Assembly: GCA_001630475.1 (NCBI GenBank)
Contig: KV419398.1
Span: 151,374-215,373, forward strand
DNA from: Sistotremastrum niveocremeum HHB9708
Taxonomy: Eukaryota > Basidiomycota > Agaricomycetes > Sistotremastrales > Sistotremastraceae
Reading direction: 5' to 3'
Length of the DNA stretch: 64,000 nt
The position numbers and the translations under genes were made by a program. The notes under the pieces are model-generated. The model was not told the DNA's origin and made no database searches. It worked only from the letters and a program-made list of their open reading frames with translations. This document shows, one piece after another, positions 11,401 to 26,469 of this stretch; the first letter of the stretch is position 1; the number at the start of each line of letters is the position of its first letter.

Positions 11401-14142
11401 ATGGGTTTATGGATCCTTGAAGATCGGCATCTGTCTCGCGTGCCAGGAACATCAGTATTCAGCGACGATCCAAACGCCGCGGCGGTCTCTGCGTACGATG
11501 GCTTGGATCTCAGCAAGCTGAAGCACGGATCGGGTCGCAATTCTCATATCGTGCTCGTACCCCAACCCAGTGACGACCCGAATGATCCCTTGAACTGGCC
11601 ACAATGGAAGAAGCACATGGTGAATACTCACTTCATTGTCCTCACATTCCACCATCTGACTGATCGCAGGTGTTCTTTGTCTTGTTCGTACCATCTCCTT
11701 CAATTAAAGCTTACATTGTCTGACTCGTTATTCACAGAGTCTACGGAAGTAAGCAGAAAGCTTCGGTGACATAGTCAAACCCACTCTGACTCTGTCCATC
11801 TTCTACAGCGGTTATCTGCGGTGCTCTGGGACCCCTTGTGTCGGCTGATTTGGTCGGTATTGCCGCAGAGCTCGACCGTTCAATCTCAGCAATCGCTCGA
11901 GCATTAGGATCCGCGCTAGTATTAGCCCTAGCATTCGCGACCGTCGCATGGTCGGTATTGAGCGTCAAGATTGGAAAGCGACCTGTCTTTCTGGCAAGTA
12001 CATTGCTGATGCTCGCCGGAAGTGTCATATCTGGATTCAGTCAGTCCCTACTTCTTTACTGTTATCATTGGCTGAGACTTTCTCTCAGCAAATGACTACA
12101 ATACCCTCGTCGGTATGTTCGAAGGCTACACCTCTGTCTCATGCGCTTACGAAGCACTGCAGGGTCACGTATTTTGCAAGGCGTAGGTCAAGCCGTATTG
12201 GAGTTCCTTGTTGGGTATGTCGTCATATCTTTAACGCTACTCTTCTATCTGACTTGGGTTATGATAGAGCTTCTATTGCCGACATCTATTTCACTCACGA
12301 GGTACGCACTCTGTGACGAGTCCTCTCAAACTGTCTGATCATGTTCATCATAGCGTGGGGTACCGGTCGCTCTATGTCAGTCGGTCCAATAATGGCTAGA
12401 ATATGACTCTAACATGCGCGACAGGGAACCTGGCACTCCTCGACGGCATCAATGTAACTCCGTGAGTCATCACTTCGCCGAATATGGGCTTGTCAGAATG
12501 CTAAGCTCTATTCTGTTCCATCGCAGTCCCATATCTGGTCAAGTGATAACCGCACTGGGATGGAGATGGTGCTTCCGCCTCTTTGCCATATCATGCGGAG
12601 TGCTTTTCATCCTTCAAGTCTTCTGCAGTACGTATGACGTCATTTTCGTGTTCCGCCATCTCAGTCCTTTTCTTCGCGTAGTGCCCGAGACAACTTATCA
12701 AAGAGCACCTATCGCTGCCACCTCCGAACCACTCCGTGATGCGCAATCTACTGAAAGAAAATCAGACGATGACGTCCGAGTCGACGATGGCGAAAAGAGA
12801 GAGTCTCCTACTGGATCAGTCATCAATAGCAGCTCAGCTGTACCCGCAAAGAAGACTTATCTTCAAGAACTCTCTGTTTGGAACGGCGTGTATCCTGATA
12901 CGCCATCTGTCATGACGCTGCTTTGGCGACCAGTAATCGCATGCGTTACGCCGGTCTGCCTATGGGCTGGCCTGTTATATGGGGTCGCCATTACGTGGCT
13001 TGTTCTTATCGCAACCAGTGTTGCGCAAATCTTCTCAGCTCCTCGTACGTATTTCTGGCTATGACGTTATCCCATTCTCATATTGTGGACAGCGTATTCG
13101 TTCACGCCCAGCTCGATCGGGTTAACATACAGTTCGTCGCCGTGTTCAGTTTCGAAAGATGTGGCTCTGATAATATTTATCATAGTGTCGCCCTTCATCG
13201 GAGCTCTCTTGGCGGCGCTCCTGTGTGGTCCCCTGACCGACTTCGCGGCTCGACGGATGAGTAAAGCTAATCAGGGTCAGTAGAGATACTCGCCGAATAC
13301 GATCAATAGGCTGATCTTGCACTTCATAGGGATATTCGAGCCGGAGTTCCGGCTAGTACTGGTCATCTTCTACGCCTTCTTTGGAGCCTTGGGATTTTTC
13401 GGTTGGGGGTAAGTATCATAGGACACAGATTGAGCGAGCTAACCCATGAGCTCAGTTTATCCGCTCAAGCACAAGATCCTTGGATTGGACCTGTAGTCTT
13501 TTTCGGATGCATCAACTTCGGTAAGCCCTTGTCGGACTGCGATCATCCGAAACATTCATCGGGTTCCTCGTGCAGGCATTACTATTGGCTGTTCAGCGGC
13601 AATCGGATACGTCGTCGACGCTCATCGCCAATCTGCAGACTCAGCTCTTGGGGCTGTTATATTGTAAGCTCTTCTCCGTCCGCTACGAGACACAAATCAA
13701 CTCATGTACCTTCAGTTTCAAGAATATGTAAGACGTTCGACTCCTATGTGGGAGGTAGTCGGCTCAGAATATCTTGCAGATTTTCGTTCATCATCACGCT
13801 TTTCATCAACGAGTGAGCCGGACTGTGATCTTTGTGTCTCGTGAACCTAACTGAGTCCAACGTAGCTGGTTTAGTGCTCGCGGAACTCTGAACGTTTTCG
13901 GCATCGTAGGAGGTGTAACCCTTTTCACCTGCCTCTTAACAATCCGTAAGCTTTGTTCACTCCAAGAAGTCGCTAGCGCTGACGATGTGGTTACCAATCA
14001 GCGATGTATATCTGTGAGTACCCGTTAAAATGTTCGAGATCATTTCCTAATTCTACTTCCGTCAGATGGAAAACGTGCTCGATCCTGGATACATCGCACA
14101 ATGCATTTTGATGAGAATGAGACCATGGCTATTGCTCATTAG
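11401..14142 (+). CDS. Major facilitator superfamily transporter
   Basis: A multi-pass fungal MFS permease. The N-terminus MGLWILEDRHLSRVPGTS and the motif PSDDPNDPLNWPQWKKH just before the first helix are characteristic of the fungal DHA1-like group. Hydrophobic segments follow, including ICGALGPLV, VLALAFATVAW, KIGKRPVFLASTLLM, LLQGVGQAVLEFLVGASIADIYF, and GQVITALGWRWCFRLFAI, which matches the conserved GWRW...FxI. A central charged loop runs from VPETTYQRAP to about VYPDTPSV, and the second half ends in YGKRARSW...MAIAH. More than a dozen exons are needed, several under 25 nt (14 nt at 11670-11683, 11 nt at 11738-11748). Its likely role is proton-coupled export of a small molecule. The neighbouring tailoring enzymes suggest metabolite efflux, but the substrate is unknown. 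Confidence 0.82.
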
Positions 14143-14417
14143 TCGTAAGCCGTTTTAGTGCCTATGATGATGTGCTATCTCAAATTAGTTCAACTTGTTC
14201 ATCGTGGTAGTCAACCCTAACGCCGAAGCCAGTGTAGCAGTTTTATGGCAAAATTGACCTGTAATTTTAGTCGAAAAATTGACACAGAAAAAGTACTAGC
14301 AGGTGCATGTGAAAGGCTTGGTTTCTCCAGGCCCGTCTGCAACTTTGATCACCCAAAGCATACTGGGACAAAGGATCCGCGATATGAATGTTTTGTACGA
14401 CAAAAGGTCAAAAAATG

Positions 14418-14489
14418 TTCCGCTGCGGGGAATCGAACCCCGACCTCACCGGTGAGAGCGGTGTATCATAGCCATTAGACTACAGCGGA
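14418..14489 (-). tRNA. tRNA-Glu (anticodon CTC)
   Basis: On the minus strand a 72-nt cloverleaf can be folded. The acceptor stem TCCGCTG pairs with CAGCGGA, followed by discriminator A. The D arm contains the box A-like TAGTCTAATGG. The anticodon stem CACCG/CGGTG encloses loop CTCTCAC with CTC at positions 34-36. The T arm carries GGTTCGATTCC (box B). No intron and no encoded CCA are present, as expected for a eukaryotic nuclear tRNA gene. It lies between the transporter and the halogenase-like gene. Confidence 0.93.
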
Positions 14490-14771
14490 CTTATGAGAAT
14501 CCTCACAAATAAATATCATAACTTGAACGAATTTGCCAGCTTCTTATCACGACTGATACGAAGTCAAGTCTTCTCTCAGTAGAAATGGGGCTTAAATCTC
14601 TGTGAAATTGAACGACTCGTGTCTAGACAAACGAAAGGAGGTGAATAAATAAATAGGTGAATATATACATATAGAAAGTACAACTAAATACCCATGCTGA
14701 TACTTTACAATCACGTACAACCAATAAGGAAATTTTACAGGAACGGAACACTGTATATAAGTGAAGAAAAT

Positions 14772-17898
<3,127 letters not shown>

Positions 17899-18978
17899 TC
17901 AATGTACAGTCAAACGCAGCTTACGGTCAAGTTCCCAAGTCCATGCTGAACGGTCCTGATGGGCAAGATAGAGGTAGGACTAAATGCAAACAGTTCAGCT
18001 TCCACGGATCACATCGTCAAAAAAATGGTGGCGCTCACCCCTGCGATCCCCTCAGGGCTCAATCGAACATTTGGGTCATTCTCTGCCGCATCGTAAGTGG
18101 CCCTGTTCTTATTCTTCCATTTATCGGTCAAGATTAGTCCATCGATGATGGCATGCGCAACGTGGATATTTTGTTTACCAAACTCCTTGTTGAGGGATTG
18201 TGAAAGAGACCGGAGCGCGAATTTTCCGGCAGCGAAGGCCGAGGTGGTCACATTTCCTCGCCACGATGCTGTGGCTCCTGTGAACAATAAAGTGCCACGT
18301 TTACCGTACTCGTTGAGCCTGCCCGAAAAGAGAATGAGAATAACGTATTGGGGTGATTGAACAAGTACGGAAAGGATGAAAGAGGTTGAAGTGAGATGGC
18401 GAGGACGTACGGGAGGGGCTGGAACGCCAAGATCGACTCTCGAGCAAATGGAATGGCACCGAGGAAATTGTCGTCGATGGATGACTGCCAGTCCTGTTGC
18501 GTAAGCTCCAAGAAGGGCTTATCGAGCTTCAAAGCATTGTTGTAGAGAGTAACTCGGATATGTTCATCAGGCCAATGTTTCTTGATAGCTTCAAATACTT
18601 CGTGAATCGACTGCTCGTCGTACTTTGTAACGGGGAATGCGGCAGCCTATCGTGATCGCGTCAGATGTCAGTCAGGAAAGGATCGTGATTCAAGAGCTTA
18701 CATCGCCTCCCGAACTCTTGATCTTCTCTGCGCCTGCCTTGAGATCATCTGCACGTCTAGCGATCAAAGCAACTTTATAGCCCGCATTAGCGAATAGGAA
18801 GCTGGGTGGGGGTTATCTCTCTGGGGTATACAAAATATAAAATCGTAACTGACGCGGATGCGGCTCCCGTTCCTTTCCAGATGTCAGCACGACATATTAT
18901 CAGGAATATCAACTCATTTTCCTCACCGGTGCCATTTCCATAGCCTGCAACAACGAAGATACCCTTGCTAGTCGACAT
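17899..18978 (-). CDS. SDR-family oxidoreductase with F-x-x-x-K active-site variant
   Basis: An SDR of about 245 residues starting MSTSKGIFVVAGYGNGTGTG, a Gly-rich cofactor loop assembled across a 19-nt exon. VALIARR then suggests NADPH preference. Internal landmarks are VTLYNNA, LFTGATASWRGN, SAFAAGKFALRSLSQSL, IHVAHAIIDG, and a C-terminal TWELDRKLR ending VH. The usual catalytic Tyr is Phe (FAAGK). This substitution occurs in a known group of SDR-like proteins with an FxxxK arrangement, so it is probably ancestral rather than a mutation, and chemistry may differ from classical SDRs. It is only distantly related to the two SDRs at the window start. It lies 1 kb from the halogenase-like gene, on the same strand. 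Confidence 0.8.
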
Positions 18979-19798
18979 GGTCCTGTGCTATCAATCCGTG
19001 CTTATGGATAACCCTTGAATGCTCTCCATTATTGTAGACCTATATATACGCCGTCAGGTTTGCTTAATCAGAATACACGCCATCTCCCCTAAACGCAACG
19101 GACCTGACGGATCACTAAGCCTGAATCCACTTAGAAGCTCACGTACCCGGGCCCTGTTGGGCGTCTTGCAGCGTGTGTATGGCGTGATGATTCGCGATCC
19201 AAGCTGAAGATAACACAGTAGTTCCTTGCGAGACTAATGATAGATCCTTCACAAATGGAGCATCGTTTGTAAGGAAACAGGTTGGTGCTTGCGATTTAGC
19301 AGATGCAGATAGCACGAGGCTGGAATTGTTCCCGTGTCAACGGCATCCGGACGTTCCGATGTCCGAAATCTCTGCTTAACTTAACCTTTGATGTATCAAA
19401 TCAATGAGAGTCGTCAACAGCTCCAGTGACGAAATAAAGCGACTGAATTGCGCTGGAGACCTCCATGGCACATTTGAAATCTTCTTATCATAAGCAGCAG
19501 CTCCATGGGGAACATTGGGAAAAGAGCCCCCTTCGTGTCCGATTCGAGACAAGACGCTTCATCAAGACACAGTGACGTACTCGATGACTTAGGATATCTT
19601 TCAGAAAGGTGACCTGCCTACGCCTATCTTCGGAAACCCAGATGATTTTTTATTCCTGAATTATTACAGAATATAACAATGCATCAGATAAGGGCCCTAT
19701 TTTGTCTCCGAAGTCCCCAGCACATGCACTTTCATGTCAGGGAACCTGTACGGTGGGACGACTCAGGCTGCCGCTTTTTGTATATGTGAGAGTATAAT
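18979..19798. other. Intergenic, SDR upstream side
   Basis: No supported gene; separates the metabolic region from the beta-trefoil genes. Confidence 0.45.
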
Positions 19799-20429
19799 CT
19801 AGCCGACGCGCACGAGGAGCCAGACCTCCAGGGGATTTCCTTCTTCTTCCCGTAAGAAGACCTAAGGGTGTGAAGAAATCAGACGATCTGAAAATACTCA
19901 ATAGGTAGCCCTACCGGTGTAGGACTGACGATCTTCATGGCCGATACTTTGATCACAGAATGTTGTTTCTCGGATGTTTTGATCCTGTGTTCTGATTAGT
20001 TTCACGGAATTGTATGACGGATCGAATTACTAACTTCCAGATACCATAGCTATGCTCTTCGATCGACCAACTATATTCGGATGACTCGAAGATGACTCGT
20101 TCATTATTCTGAAAAATAAATCAGGATCGTCACTGATCTCGCGAGTCAGGTGTGGGAAGGTTTTACCGGATTTATGAAGAGTCCTGTTGCAAGATTCGAA
20201 ATCGTGTATGTTTTCCCCTGATTCGTTGGAGTGATTTGGAATCGCTACCTGGGTCTTCAAGATTATTTTCCGCGTCAACATCAAATAGACTTACAGCCTT
20301 GTCGTCGCTAAATGGTACGACCATATGAGGGGCCGAAGAGACTGGTGCTCCATGTTTGGGATCGAAGGCCACCAAACCTCGTTTGCCAACTACGCTTATG
20401 ATATTGTAGACGCCTGGGGTGAGAGACAT
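19799..20429 (-). CDS. Beta-trefoil protein, I66 peptidase-inhibitor-like (copy A)
   Basis: A small protein of about 145 residues encoded by five exons. It opens MSLTPGVYNIISVVGK and continues with repeated trefoil-like strands: YTISNLATGLFIN, then WSIEEHSYGIW, then VIKVSAMKIV, and ends LEVWLLVRVG. The pattern PGxYxI ... YTIxNxATGLxI ... W ... xxW.L is what cospin-like serine protease inhibitors (MEROPS I66) and other mushroom beta-trefoils show. The exon structure was fixed by aligning to copies B and C, whose splice positions match. No signal peptide is seen, so it is probably cytosolic, as is usual for these defence proteins. The target protease or ligand is unknown, and a lectin role is possible. 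Confidence 0.6.
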
Positions 20430-21543
20430 AGTCAGGTCCAGCTGACGGATCAGCAGTTAGGAGATTGGCGGTATTTAAGCTTTTTGGCGAAGCTTTCTCC
20501 TCCCCGTGGGGCCAACTGTAAGGCGGAGATGAGGCATCTGATCTGTATGCATTGCGTATCGTCATTGCATCTTCACATGATGCTCATTTGGATCATCTGA
20601 TGAGGCTCGAGTGCGTGAGTAATTATATGCCATCGAGGGCAACTCACTATGAACGTGTTTCTCTAGACTCGGCGATTTCAGTCTTGTGGGAGAACTACAG
20701 GGCTCCATCCGCCAATGATTCTATTCTAGGGTACCTTGTACCGAGATCAATTCCTCATAAAATTCCTTCGCAAACCCGGAACTTGGGGAAATTTGATGTA
20801 TGGACCGCCACTGGAAAGCCGAAGTCGAGTCTTGACTTTGAAGACTGTCACCGTATTGGCCAGAAGACTGCTACACTGGGCTGGTACCCTGACGCGTTAC
20901 GCTCATATATGACGGAACTTGACCGAATTGACTGTTCGGCAGCGGGCGAGCGAAGGTTCTTTGACAGGTGATGCATTGACGCCGGTACGTAGTTCGGATC
21001 CGCACTGTTTTGGCGTCGTTCGCAATGATAAATTAGTACTCGTGTACATGGCAAAGTAGAGCTTTACAATGGTATGCCAAGTTGTCCAAACGCTTCATAC
21101 GTTCCTATGAATCAAAATGATTCCATCTAAAGACACGAGAACTTGTTGTCAACAATTGGTCAGTAAATTCGTTACTAGTAAGTTGCCTCAGGGCAAGCGG
21201 TCGGTCTGGGTGAGGGAAATCTTCAGACAAGCAGAGACGTGTCAATCGTTCAGTCAATATATATATAATATAACACTTCATCAGGAAATAGGGTCCCGGA
21301 ACCAAAGTCGCTCTGTAGATTGGTCTCACTGTCTCCACATTCGCCCAGTACGCTTAACTAATAATCCATCGCATTCTGACAGAGCGATGACTTGAACACT
21401 GACAAATCTCCGATAGTTTTGATACATCTGGCGTTATCAGGATCAATTTTCTTAATTCAACATGAGACATGATTCGGCAAATTTGTTACATGTATAGGAG
21501 CACATTTTCTTCGCGATTGGCACATTCCGACACCACAACACAG
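20430..21543. other. Intergenic between beta-trefoil copies A and B
   Basis: A TATA-like TTAAATA on the minus strand lies about 45 nt upstream of copy A's ATG. The remaining kilobase shows no gene. Confidence 0.4.
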
Positions 21544-22194
21544 CTAGAACTCCTTTACCGGGATGAGTCTCCAAATTTGAAGGGGCGATCCGGACCCCTC
21601 AGTGCGGAAGATCTAAGTACCAAGTCAATGATTTTTGTCTCAGGCATTGTCAATAAGGTGTTGCTGACCGGAGTAGGCCCAATCGACAAAGCAGGAGAGA
21701 CATTAATGACCGAGTCCTCATTGGGTACGCGAATGCTATATCAAGTCAAATCGTAAGGAAACTGGTCTCCAAACAATCGGTAACGATTACAAACCTCCAT
21801 AGATCCTCTCCGACGGGGGTTATAGACCAAGCGAAAGGGGGAACATAAAATAGGACCTAGATACAAAAATATGAGCAGGAAAACAAACAAGCAACAAGAA
21901 CGAGGACATCTTGTTCGTTTTGAGGGGTAATGTAAAGCCCTGTAGCGAGGCTAGAAAGGGTGAAGGTATTCTTCTCCTTGCCTTCGGAGATCTTAATCCT
22001 CTGTAGTCATAAATGATGTACATTAGTGTCTCATCATGAGTCGTAGGTGTCGGACTCACGGCTTTGTCGTCTTCGAAGGGAATGAAGAGTGCTGGTGCAC
22101 TAGATGCTGGCGCGCCGGGGTTGGGTCTGGTAGCAATGATGGCGCGAGCACCAACGTCGCTGACGATGTTGTAAATGCCGGGAGTGATAGACAT
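21544..22194 (-). CDS. Beta-trefoil protein, I66 peptidase-inhibitor-like (copy B)
   Basis: Paralogue of copy A with the same exon layout. The N-terminus is MSITPGIYNIVSDVGAR, then IPFEDDKA, and after an intron RIKISEGKEKNTFTLSSLATGLYI. Next comes FAWSITPVGEDLW, then IRVPNEDSVINVSPALSIGP, and the final exon ends LQIWRLIPVKEF. Three approximate repeats and the closing W.L.P strand fit a beta-trefoil inhibitor of about 150 residues. Position-by-position agreement with copy A at the splice sites supports both models. No signal peptide is seen. The specific inhibitory loop cannot be assigned. Confidence 0.6.
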
Positions 22195-23986
22195 GTTTGT
22201 GGATCTGAAGCTGATAAGTAGTTTTGTCGAGAGGATTCGATGGGTAGCAATCGCCCAGAATTGCAGTTCCTTTATACTCGTCTTCACGTCCAAAAATAGG
22301 CCCAAGACTCCTGTCAAATCGCGCTGCGAAACAAACAGATGATGTGATATGCAGCCACCGGAAGAACCGGCTTTTTTGTTTGTCGTCGAAAAGCAGCCAT
22401 AGTTCCCTCGTGTTTTCCAAAAAGACATTTGTTCGCCCTCTATGCAATCACGGCGGAGCCGATCTGGGACGTCAACAAGGTGGAGAGAGACCGGAGTGTT
22501 CGAGAACTGGAGTGCATCATGACAACAACCTTTCGGTGAAGACGCGGAACGCCAGTGGCCCTGGTATATATAGCAATCATTATTTCCAATATAACATAGC
22601 TCGATACCTCACCAGAGAGTAGTCCCAGCTCTTTCTCGTAAACAAGGACGAAGTAACCCGCCTTGTTCATGGTTATGATCGAGCTCCGAAATCGGCTCTT
22701 CGGTCCCTTTGACAGGACAGCGCTAGGCGATCGCGGAAGCAAATAATAGCATGACACCGCGTCCATCAGACCGCCCATGTCCAGGGATAATCTCCCCTAA
22801 AGCTCGACGCATTGTTGAATGAAAACGCAACAATACGATTGCCGTTATCAGGATATAATTAGATAAATTGCTCCCTTAGAGTCATCGACGGAGACAAGGA
22901 GTATAGTACTCCATTAATCTCGCAGTTTTCCTATTCGGTAACAAGCACGACGCAGCTGTCGTCCTGTTTAAAAATGGAGATAAGTAGGGAATTTAATACA
23001 TAATATCTCGGAATGAGGTGCTGGAGCATGAGAGTCCACGAGTCAGGACTCAGGAGTGATGGGGTGTGATGAATGGTGGGTCAGGTGGGATAATTGGACG
23101 CACGTTGCTTGAAAAAAGGAAATTTGGTGTATTGTTTCGTATGGCATGTTTCTTGAAATAGTAAGAGCTGGAACAATTGTGATAGAGTGGGTCCCCAAAA
23201 TCGTCAGGCGATCATTCACCCTCTGCAGTGTGACTTCAAATCCCCCTGATCATTTAGGACATTGACACATTTAACAGATTCTAAACGAATAACTTCACCA
23301 GATACCTGAGAAGGAAATTAGACCGCGGCGCATTGAAAAATCAAGGCTAAACTCTCGTACCAGAACGACACCGATCAAAATTACGTTCTTGGAAGTTCTC
23401 ACAATGCAGTGAAGTCATCTTGAAAACATCTTATCTCCTCTCCCTCGAATCTCTGTTCCGCAACACTGCCTTCGTAGTACCAGTAAATGTTTGCATCCGA
23501 GGAATGCCAGTGGTTCGTGTTGCAAGGCGGTTCAAGCAGCCAGCTGAGCCCTTGAGGCTGTGGCGTCGTGTGGCCTGCCGGTGTCGACTGTCCAAGAATT
23601 TACAACTTCTAGCAATGCAGGTTCAAAGCAATAGGAAAGATCGTTCAAGGAGGTATTTTACGTAGTATCTCCCTCGCCAAACTGAGTTTCAAAATTCACA
23701 CAACCAAAACAGGCAACGCCGGGTTGAAGCTTTCGGAACTTCGGCAATCGCTGTCGCTGGCAGTGATCTGATGTGATCTGATGATGATCAGAGACTGATC
23801 GGGAGGAAGTCGGTGATATCGGGTTCTGCTTTACCAACTATCTTCACGATCAAATAAAACAGCAGGAGTAGAAAGGAGATTTGTAACATCGAAATCTGTT
23901 TGATTCAGTCGTTCAACAATTTTATTTCACGTAGTTGATCGTTTCGCATGCACACCAAACCGCATCACGAATATCCTGGCAAAGAC
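22195..23986. other. Gene-poor spacer between beta-trefoil copies B and C
   Basis: About 1.8 kb. Apart from copy B's promoter and a CGGAACTTCGGC motif at 23734-23745 that recurs near F-box genes, I see no supported gene. Confidence 0.4.
22271..22276 (-). promoter_or_regulatory. TATA box of beta-trefoil copy B
   Basis: The minus strand reads GAGTATAAAGG about 77 nt upstream of the ATG at 22194, a spacing usual for fungal TATA promoters. Confidence 0.5.
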
Positions 23987-24645
23987 TTAAATACCATGCA
24001 AATTCTTCGCAGGAACAAGCGTCCACAACTCCCCATCCAATCCTTCAGCAGGCTGAATCAGGACCTATCTTCCTTATCAGACTCGATCGAGCGAGGATTC
24101 GACGGTTGCTTACAGGCGAATCACCGAATTCGTCATCAGAAGTCTCCTTCGGGACGAAAAGGACGAGATCGTTGAATGGGAACTTAATTCTGAGAGCGAG
24201 AGGTTGATATTCAAATCTCAATAAACATGATCACAGGCGGTAGAATGTTACTGACTTGAATTTATCGTCGCCTGCGGGTTCTACTGCCCAGTTGAACGGA
24301 ACCGTGGCGACTACAACGCCCCCGGGCTAGAAATTCTGCATGTGAATATATTGCTCGGTATGATGTCGAATGACTTACACCAGGCATGAGGTACCAATGG
24401 TCAGTACGAGACCTAATCTGATATGTCCCATTCACAGACGGGTCAAAAAACCATTTCTGTATGAGGTAAGTCAGAACAAGATCGTGCAAATCAAACCGCA
24501 TACGAACCGCTTTTGTCTTCCTGTCGAATTCAGTCCTCGCAACGACAGCTGTTCCAGGGATGGTAGGATCAGGTATGATGATACATTGATGAGAATTATC
24601 GTGGGAAATGAAATAGGGGCCTGGAGGGAGGTGACTGAGAGACAT
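23987..24645 (-). CDS. Beta-trefoil protein, I66 peptidase-inhibitor-like (copy C)
   Basis: A more diverged member of the trio. It starts MSLSHLPPGPYFISHDNS, continues with KWFFDPSVNGTYQIRSRTD, then VPFNWAVEPAGDDKF and IKFPFNDLVLFVP, and the last exon reads PAEGLDGELWTLVPAKN before the stop. The W-V-E-P and ELWTLVP strands match the corresponding positions of copies A and B and of cospin-type inhibitors. Five exons are inferred, all with canonical GT/AG. The DPSVNG turn and the GDSP loop differ from the other copies, so its target may differ. No signal peptide is visible. Confidence 0.58.
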
Positions 24646-24696
24646 TGTTGTAGGGAATTGGAGCCGGTGTTGTTAGATGAGTAGTAGCGCAAGGTT

Positions 24697-24702
24697 CTTA
24701 TA
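24697..24702 (-). promoter_or_regulatory. TATA-like box of beta-trefoil copy C
   Basis: The minus strand carries ATTATAAGAAC about 52 nt upstream of the ATG at 24645. Confidence 0.4.
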
Positions 24703-26316
24703 ATGAAATGGGCGATGGGAAAGCGAACAGAAGTTCATCAAAGTCATCGCCTCGTCGGCGTCGCCGCGGCTTCGACTGACAATTGTGGATCTTTTGTGCG
24801 ATTAAGGAGGGCGAAGGCCTCGAGTTGATAGGGTCTGGGAAATAGACGCTGTCAGCTTTGCGACCGAGTTGAGTGACGCATGCTATTGATCTACCAAGGT
24901 TACGACCACGCAAATTGCTTTACATATTCGGATCCGCGCACTGTTCCTTGTAGGTACCATTACCTATTTTATCACGGTCATTGTTCGAACCCTCGTTTGT
25001 GAAACAAATTTAAGATGTCACGTACGGAGGCGCACTACTTCAGTCTCGAGCAGGGTATTGGCATCATTTGACATTCCATAAAGCGAAAGGTCATCGGTCT
25101 TCTCCGCTGATCTATCCCATGGACCCATGCTCCAAGAAAGTATCGTGACACGCCCCTAGCAACAGCTTCGACGTAATCTCAGAAAGTTCCAAGTCTGGCC
25201 TCCTGCTCTCTCACGTGGATAAAGCAATCCAAACACCATCTGAGATTTGTTGTCCACGGAACAACTGATGCGTGCGGCGTTTTCAAGACGATGGTCGGGT
25301 GCATTGGCGAACGCAGATCCACTCAGGAACAGCTTCTATTGGAGTTCGGGAAGGTATTCGGTAGATGAGCAGCGGTTCATTGGAGACGTCGTGAGCGGCG
25401 CATTTGGGGTAGGAGGTTCCGGGAGGCTTGGTGGAGCTTCTTGTGATGCCGGCGGCAGAAGTCGACTTGAAAACCGCGAAGAACTGGTGACCCGTCATCT
25501 GGTCCGCAGATTTCCAATTGGATCTCGGGAAAAATCCAATATTCTTATTGGCTCTCCTTTCCGGACCTTCACCAGTCTAATTTGACCGGTGCGCATCATA
25601 GCTTCCAAGTCGTTGGACGGAATTTTTCCGCGACAATATGACGGTAGCTGTCCATCCGTAAATGAGAGGTCGTGACCAGCAGCGGGTCAGTAGGCCGCTA
25701 ACACCGTGAATACTGAGTTATATTTAGACAGCGCTAGCCAAATGCAGTCTCCGGCAAGTTTTAAAGAGACTCAATTTCGAACCGGCGAAGTATTCTTGGA
25801 TACAATGCTTGCAGAATAGACTCAGATTGACGACATATTTCTGTTTCGGGTGACGAGATACTCCCCAAATCCTGACCGGAAATTTGCTTCGATCGCTGGT
25901 GAGATTTAGACTCCGCCCGTGCTCTACCTCGGGTCCATTACTGCAGCTGACCCTGGACGAGGAGGCCTTGGCGATGAATATTTGTTGCAGGCTGCTGCAT
26001 AGCGATGTATCTCGGGAAGTTGCTAGGAAAATAGTGAGCCCGACCTGAGACTTGTTCTCTGGATTTGCCAGCCAGACGACCGCCAAGAGAATCCGTGTTT
26101 GTATTCCGATCAGCTTTGGATTTGAATCACGTTGTCGCCGTCACGGGTACCAATTCCCCCTTCGACTACGAATATGGGCCGGTCTCGGATTTACACTGGT
26201 AAAAGTCACCGAGATCCAGTGGATGTGGACGTCTCCTTCCGCAGAGCTCAGAGTTACCGCGCTGGACGATTAGGCTGCCAGATATTCTCCGAGGCCTCCT
26301 CTGCAATGAATTCCTC
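24703..26316. other. Intergenic upstream of the cellobiohydrolase
   Basis: About 1.6 kb between divergently transcribed genes. Short ORFs (for example 25247-25585) have no recognisable motif. The 3' part must carry the cellobiohydrolase promoter. Confidence 0.45.
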
Positions 26317-26324
26317 TATAAATA
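26317..26324 (+). promoter_or_regulatory. TATA box of the GH7 gene
   Basis: A perfect TATAAATA lies 153 nt upstream of the ATG of the cellobiohydrolase, in a CT-rich leader context typical of strongly expressed fungal genes. Confidence 0.6.
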
Positions 26325-26469
26325 ACTCTGCTTCTGCTGTTCCAATTTTGCATCGGTCTCACCGCTCTTCAAAAGGTTTTCCATCCTCGTAAGTCTCTAT
26401 TCATAGTGGCCAATTGCCTTTGCAGATCTCAACCGTCAACGTTATTTTTAGGGCTTTAGTTCATTCGCA

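Noticed and set aside
25247-25585. 112-codon ORF upstream of the cellulase
   Set aside because: No motif, no start context and an overlapping ORF of similar length on the opposite strand.
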